Origin: Desulfobacterales bacterium
GTDB taxonomy: Bacteria > Desulfobacterota > Desulfobacteria > Desulfobacterales > Desulfosalsimonadaceae
Length of the DNA stretch: 9,804 nt
NCBI GenBank assembly: GCA_018224315.1
Contig: JAGTVF010000351.1
Span: 1 to 9,804, forward strand
Direction: 5' to 3'
The notes under the pieces are model-generated. The model ran no database searches. It was not told the DNA's origin and saw only the letters and a list, made by a program, of their open reading frames with translations. Positions 6,305 to 9,804 of the stretch are shown one piece after another (positions within the stretch are counted from its first letter, which is position 1; the number at the start of each line of letters is the position of its first letter). The translations under genes were made by a program, and so were the position numbers.

Positions 6305-7555
6305 ATGGCCGGAAACCTGCTTCTGCAAAACACAATGACCGGGGAAAAGCAGCGGTTTGATCCCCGCCATGGGGGCAAAGAAGTCAAGTTGTTTACCTGC
6401 GGGCCGTCCATATACAACTGGCCGCATATCGGCAACTACCGCACCTTTCTGTTTGAAGACATCCTCCAGCGCTACCTGCAATATCTGGGATACACGGTAA
6501 ACCGACTGATCAACTTCACGGACATGGAAGACAAGGCCATTTTCCGGGCCAATGAACTGGGCGTCAGCCTCGGGGAACTCACCGGCCCGGTGGCGGACCG
6601 GTTTTTTGCAGACTGCCGGCAGCTTAACATCAGCCTGCCCGAAACCATTGCCCGTTCCACCACCTGCGTGGATCAGGCCGTGTTCTTGATCCAGCGGCTG
6701 ATCGAAAACAACATCGCTTATTTCCACAAAGGCGATGTTTTCTTTGATCCTCTGAAATTCAAGGGTTTCGGCCGGCTCTACGGGCTGGATATGTCAAAGT
6801 GGCCGGCCAAAAAAATCCGGTTTAAAAAAGACACCTATCCGGGCCAGCGCTGGAACCTGGGCGATTTTATCCTGTGGAAGGCCTGGCGCAAAGCTGACGG
6901 CGATATCTTCTGGCACACCCCTCTGGGAAAGGGCCGTCCGGCCTGGAATGTTCAGGACCCGGCCATGATCACCGAGCATCTCGGCTATGAACTCGATATC
7001 TGCTGCGGAGGCATTGACAACATCTACCGCCACCATGACTATAACATCGCCGTGGTGGAAGGGGTTTCGGGCAAAACCCTGGCCCCGTTCTGGCTTCATG
7101 GCGGCCACGTGCGCATCCAAGGGGCCAAGATGTCCAAAAGCCGGGGCAATATCGTTTATGTCACAGACCTGCGCAGCCTGGGATACCACCCCCGCCACAT
7201 CCGGTTTTTCCTGATCCACGGCCGATACCGGGACAATCTGAACATGACACGGGACCGGCTGGACCTGGCCCGGGGCCGGGTGGAAACGTTCCGGGAAATG
7301 GCGGCGCGGTTAACAGCACAGACAAAATTTGCCGCCGCATCAGACCCGGCAGCCAGCGACCTTGTCCGGGATCTGCAAACCGATTTTGAAAAATCCATGA
7401 ATGATGATTTAAATGTCAAAGACGCCTTTGACACCCTCTACACCACCCTCAGCCGCCTGGCCGAAAAGGCCGCAGCCGGCCTGCTGGCCCAGAAGGACGC
7501 ACAAACCGCCCACAGCCGCCTCCGGGCCATCGACCGGGTGCTGCACCTGCTATAG
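6305..7555 (+). CDS. Cysteinyl-tRNA-synthetase-like class I ligase, variant metal site, no C-terminal domain
   Basis: The 416-residue protein aligns with CysRS along its catalytic core. It has FTCGPSIYNWPHIGN (first Cys32 and the HIGH-type motif 41-44), NFTDMEDKA (70-78), DFILWKAW (187-194), GRPAW (210-214) and KMSKS (275-279). By comparison with E. coli CysRS, whose zinc ligands are Cys28, Cys209, His234 and Glu238, Cys32 and the His pair 243-244 are kept. The second Cys is Asp218 and the Glu is Asn247. The usual DIHGGG reads DICCGG, adding Cys233 and Cys234. Asp at the second position also occurs, as I recall, in some archaeal CysRS, so the Asn and the Cys pair are the more telling changes. 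The protein stops about 45 residues before the E. coli end, lacking most of the anticodon-side C-terminal region. It could be an archaeal-type CysRS, a MshC-like ligase or a paralog activating another substrate. AGGA lies 9 bases before the ATG. Confidence 0.82.
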   Translation: MAGNLLLQNTMTGEKQRFDPRHGGKEVKLFTCGPSIYNWPHIGNYRTFLFEDILQRYLQYLGYTVNRLINFTDMEDKAIFRANELGVSLGELTGPVADRFFADCRQLNISLPETIARSTTCVDQAVFLIQRLIENNIAYFHKGDVFFDPLKFKGFGRLYGLDMSKWPAKKIRFKKDTYPGQRWNLGDFILWKAWRKADGDIFWHTPLGKGRPAWNVQDPAMITEHLGYELDICCGGIDNIYRHHDYNIAVVEGVSGKTLAPFWLHGGHVRIQGAKMSKSRGNIVYVTDLRSLGYHPRHIRFFLIHGRYRDNLNMTRDRLDLARGRVETFREMAARLTAQTKFAAASDPAASDLVRDLQTDFEKSMNDDLNVKDAFDTLYTTLSRLAEKAAAGLLAQKDAQTAHSRLRAIDRVLHLL

Positions 7556-7582
7556 AAAATCGCTGCCGGCCATTTTCTGACC

Positions 7583-7616
7583 GGGTTTCTTGCAAAAAGA
7601 AAACCCATGAATTTTT
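7583..7616 (+). terminator. Possible intrinsic terminator of the five-gene plus-strand series
   Basis: GGGTTTCTT (7583-7591) pairs with AAGAAAACCC (7597-7606), with one bulged A and a 5-base loop. A run of five Ts follows at 7612-7616. It begins 28 bases after the stop of the CysRS-like gene. The bulge and the five bases between stem and T-run make it imperfect. Confidence 0.42.
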
Positions 7617-7632
7617 GACAGAGCGGCAGATA

Positions 7633-7653
7633 AGCAACTTCAAAAAAGTTGCT
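7633..7653. repeat. Perfect 8-bp hairpin AGCAACTT/AAGTTGCT
   Basis: AGCAACTT (7633-7640), loop CAAAA and AAGTTGCT (7646-7653) form a perfect stem. It lies five bases before the much larger inverted repeat at 7659-7802 and may belong to the same structured element. No convincing T-run follows on either strand. Confidence 0.45.
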
Positions 7654-7658
7654 GGTTA

Positions 7659-7802
7659 TGCTTGGTGAAACACTTCCAAGGAAGTCCAAGGCCGGGGTCG
7701 GTTTTTGAAGCGACATTGAGCGTTTACGGAAAAATTCAGCAAATGCCGGAGCGAAAAAACCGACCCCGGCCGCAGGACTTCCTTCCTGAGAAACATCAAG
7801 CA
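7659..7802. repeat. Long near-perfect inverted repeat (about 145 bases) between convergent genes
   Basis: Three nested stems line up. The outer stem is TGCTTGGTG (7659-7667) with CATCAAGCA (7794-7802), one G-U pair. The middle stem is AAGGAAGTCC (7678-7687) with GGACTTCCTT (7775-7784), perfect. The inner stem is GGCCGGGGTCGGTTTTT (7690-7706) with AAAAACCGACCCCGGCC (7755-7771), 17 perfect pairs. Only AA opposite GCA separates the middle and inner stems. The terminal loop is 48 bases (7707-7754). The element sits between the 3' ends of two convergent genes, ending 14 bases from the dinB stop. It could be a dispersed palindromic repeat, a two-way transcription barrier or a structured RNA. No transposase or target duplication is visible. 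Confidence 0.75.
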
Positions 7803-7815
7803 ATCTGAAAGGCTG

Positions 7816-9003
7816 TTAAGCCGATGTATTGTCGCCTCCCGGGTCCGAAGGATCCATGGCCCTGGCCCGGATGATTTTCCGGGCCCCGTATTTTTCCCAG
7901 ATGGCATCCATGGCCGTGTCGATTTTTTCCCATTTTTCATGCACAGCCCCGTTTTCTGCAAACAGGGACTGCTGCACCGGGGTGTGCTCATCGGCCAGGT
8001 CACTGGCCCCCAGTCCCACCAGCCGCACGGGTTTTTCAAACCTGTAGGCATCGAGCAAATCCGCGCCGGTGCGGTATAACGCAGCCGAGCAGTTGCCCGT
8101 TTGTTCCAGGGGCGCCTGGCGGGTGACCTGGGTGAAATCCGAATGCTTAATCTTGATGAAAACGGTTTTGGCCCGCAGGCGGTGACGCCGCAGCTGCCGG
8201 CCCACATCTTCAGCATGGGCCAGAAGATGGGTTTTGAGTTCGTTTTTATCACGGGTATCAGCAGCAAGGGTCTGCTCTGCGCTCACAGATTTCACCGGCC
8301 GCACCGGGGTGACCCGGCTGCGGTCAACTCCCATTGCAAGCTCATGGAGCCGCGTGCCGAAACTGCCCAGATGCCGGACCAAAACAGCCTTGTCATAGCC
8401 GGCCACATCACCCAGGGTGGAAATGCCCATGCGCTCAAGTTTTTGGCCGGCCACCCGCCCGACACCGGGCACCTTCTGCACCGGCAGGCGGTAAATGAAA
8501 TCGGCTGTTTGTTCCATAGAGATCACTACCAGGCCGTCGGGTTTTTCCAGATCCGATGCGATCTTGGACAGAAACTTCAGGGACGCGAGGCCCACCGAGC
8601 AGGTAAGGCCCGTTTCCCGGCAGACGGCCTGCTTGATCTGCGCGCCGATGGATTTCGGATCTCCCAGAAGGCGGCCGCATCCGGCGATATCCAGGTAAGC
8701 CTCGTCGATGGACACCGGTTCCACCAACGGAGAAAATCCGGACAGAACATCCATGATCCGCCGGGAGATTTCCTTGTACCGCCGGGGCCGGGGGGAGAGA
8801 AACACCCCTTCAGGACACAGCCGGCGGGCCCGGTACATGGGCATGGCCGAGCGCACTCCGAATTTTCTGGCCTCGTAGCTGGCCGCAGACACCACCCCCC
8901 GGTCCGAGATCCCGCCCACGATCACGCACCTGCCGGCCAGTGCCGGATCATCTTTTTTTTCCACTGACGCGAAAAACGCGTCCATGTCCACGTGAACAAT
9001 CAT
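7816..9003 (-). CDS. dinB: DNA polymerase IV (Y-family translesion polymerase)
   Basis: The protein has 395 residues. The palm active site is complete: Asp6 and Asp8 in HVDMDAFF, and Asp100-Glu101 in SIDEAYLD. Phe11 occupies the steric-gate position that excludes ribonucleotides. YEAR (43-46) and CSVGLASLKFLSKIASDLEKPDG (135-157, with the conserved Lys pair) belong to the fingers and palm. VPGVG (178-182), followed by LERMGISTLGDVA, forms the thumb helix-hairpin-helix, and the little-finger domain follows from about 235. QQSLF at 344-348 fits a beta-clamp binding motif, but it lies about 47 residues before the end rather than at the C-terminus. The gene follows adenine deaminase by 27 bases on the same strand, so both probably share a promoter outside the window. 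There is no clear Shine-Dalgarno and no LexA-type CTGT-N8-ACAG box in the short gap. Confidence 0.94.
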   Translation of the reverse strand: MIVHVDMDAFFASVEKKDDPALAGRCVIVGGISDRGVVSAASYEARKFGVRSAMPMYRARRLCPEGVFLSPRPRRYKEISRRIMDVLSGFSPLVEPVSIDEAYLDIAGCGRLLGDPKSIGAQIKQAVCRETGLTCSVGLASLKFLSKIASDLEKPDGLVVISMEQTADFIYRLPVQKVPGVGRVAGQKLERMGISTLGDVAGYDKAVLVRHLGSFGTRLHELAMGVDRSRVTPVRPVKSVSAEQTLAADTRDKNELKTHLLAHAEDVGRQLRRHRLRAKTVFIKIKHSDFTQVTRQAPLEQTGNCSAALYRTGADLLDAYRFEKPVRLVGLGASDLADEHTPVQQSLFAENGAVHEKWEKIDTAMDAIWEKYGARKIIRARAMDPSDPGGDNTSA

Positions 9004-9030
9004 GGCCCGGGTCTTTGTTTTTCCGTTATG

Positions 9031-9804
9031 TCAATCCGCAAACAGGCTCACGTGGCAAAAGCCTGCCACATCCACCAAGCCCTTGTCTGTAAGCCGCAGT
9101 TCCGGAATTACCGGCAGGGCCAGAAAGGAAAGGGCCATAAACGGATCCGCCAATGCACAGCCCAGGTCTGCGGCCGCCTGGTTGAGCTTTTCAATCCTGT
9201 CCTGCACCGAAGAAAGGGGCTGATCTGACATGAGCCCGGCAATGGGAAGGGCCAGAGATGCGGTGATTTTCTGGTCCGAAGCCACGGCCAGGCCCCCGCC
9301 CATGTCAATGACAGCCCGGACAGCCGCCCGGATATCAGCATCATCAACGCCTGCTGCAATAATATTGTGGGAATCATGGGCCACGCTTCCGGCAATGGCC
9401 CCGGAGGGCAGGCCGAAGCCGGAGACAAACCCCAGGCCGATATTGCCGGTGGCCTTATGGCGCTCCACCACGGCCAGCTTGATCAGATCCCGGCCCGGAT
9501 CGGACACGGCATGGCCGTCTTTTATCCGGGCATCCAGGATGCGCGCCTGCGTGGTGAGCTGGCCCGGGCAGAGGCCAATCACCCGAATCCTCCGGCCCCG
9601 GGCGGGGATGGCAAAATCCATATCGGCATCGCCCGCATTTATGGAACCCGGGTAGCTGCCGGGCTCGGCCCCGGGATCGGGGAAAATCGCCTCCCCGTTT
9701 TCTGCGGCCAGAATTCCGGCACAATAAACCGAAGAAATGTCAAAGTGCTGCAGATCCGGCACCACCACCAGATCCGCCCGACGGCCCGGGGCAATGGCGC
9801 CCAG
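9031..9804 (-). CDS. ade: Adenine deaminase, C-terminal part (partial)
   Basis: The minus-strand frame is open from the right edge (9804) to the TGA at 9033-9031, giving the last 257 residues. The visible start reads LGAIAPGRRADLVVVPDL, the block that closes the amidohydrolase barrel domain in this family. The C-terminal adenine deaminase domain follows: a GFGLPSGAIAGSVAHDSHN motif, then IIAAGVDDADIRAAV and an IDMGGGLAVA stretch. The SVAHDSHN segment is characteristic of Ade rather than of dihydroorotases or other relatives. The enzyme converts adenine to hypoxanthine with release of ammonia, in purine salvage or breakdown, in the cytoplasm. The metal-binding HxH motif of the barrel is upstream and not seen here, so activity cannot be judged from this part. 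dinB follows after 27 bases. Confidence 0.9.
   Translation of the reverse strand: MGAIAPGRRADLVVVPDLQHFDISSVYCAGILAAENGEAIFPDPGAEPGSYPGSINAGDADMDFAIPARGRRIRVIGLCPGQLTTQARILDARIKDGHAVSDPGRDLIKLAVVERHKATGNIGLGFVSGFGLPSGAIAGSVAHDSHNIIAAGVDDADIRAAVRAVIDMGGGLAVASDQKITASLALPIAGLMSDQPLSSVQDRIEKLNQAAADLGCALADPFMALSFLALPVIPELRLTDKGLVDVAGFCHVSLFAD

Noticed and set aside
7659..7802. Retron msr-msd or transposon end
   Set aside because: There is no reverse transcriptase, transposase or target-site duplication nearby, so the palindrome alone does not support either.
7438..7803. A 121-codon minus-strand open frame spanning the long hairpin
   Set aside because: It runs through the inverted repeat and antisense into the end of the CysRS-like gene. 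It has no ribosome site and its amino-acid pattern follows the palindrome rather than a protein fold.
9004..9030. LexA/SOS box before dinB
   Set aside because: The 27-base gap contains no CTGT-N8-ACAG or similar dyad.

Overview
The window looks like chromosomal DNA of a strictly anaerobic, sulfate-reducer-like bacterium, most likely Desulfobacterota near Desulfobacterales. This is inferred from the gene content: rubrerythrin, a free-standing hydroxyacyl-CoA dehydrogenase, DUF364 and DUF1638 proteins, and a KaiC-like N-terminus of a kind I associate with PEP/pyruvate-binding proteins of that group. Coding DNA is moderately GC-rich and the one clearly AT-rich stretch is at about 880-985. No marker gene fixes the taxon. 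I see no rRNA, tRNA, CRISPR array, transposase or phage gene.

Layout from left to right. (1) 1-649, minus strand: the N-terminal 216 codons of a KaiC/RecA-like protein with a degenerate P-loop, running off the left edge. (2) 650-1040: a divergent intergenic region with an AT-rich, palindrome-bearing part. (3) 1041-2016, plus strand: a DUF1638 protein followed 22 bases later by a Gdx/SugE guanidinium exporter. (4) 2076-2951, minus strand: a short-chain 3-hydroxyacyl-CoA dehydrogenase, convergent with the exporter and divergent from the next block, with a good sigma70-like promoter. (5) 3245-7555, plus strand: five closely packed genes, namely rubrerythrin, a PPC/DUF296 protein, a membrane-anchored metallophosphoesterase, a DUF4213/DUF364 protein and a cysteinyl-tRNA-synthetase-like protein. 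(6) 7556-7815: a convergent intergenic region with a terminator-like hairpin and a roughly 145-base, near-perfect long hairpin. (7) 7816-9804, minus strand: dinB (DNA polymerase IV) downstream of the C-terminal part of adenine deaminase, 27 bases apart.

Most genes are recognisable and ordinary. The part most likely to be undescribed is the end of the plus-strand operon. There the CysRS-like protein keeps the HIGH and KMSKS motifs but has altered metal-site residues and lacks the C-terminal tRNA-recognition part. It sits with three proteins of poorly known function (PPC/DUF296, YkuE-like metallophosphoesterase, DUF364). A small-molecule ligase or amino-acid-activating role is a reasonable inference but is not shown by the sequence. 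The second item worth checking is the long hairpin at 7659-7802, which may be a dispersed repeat.
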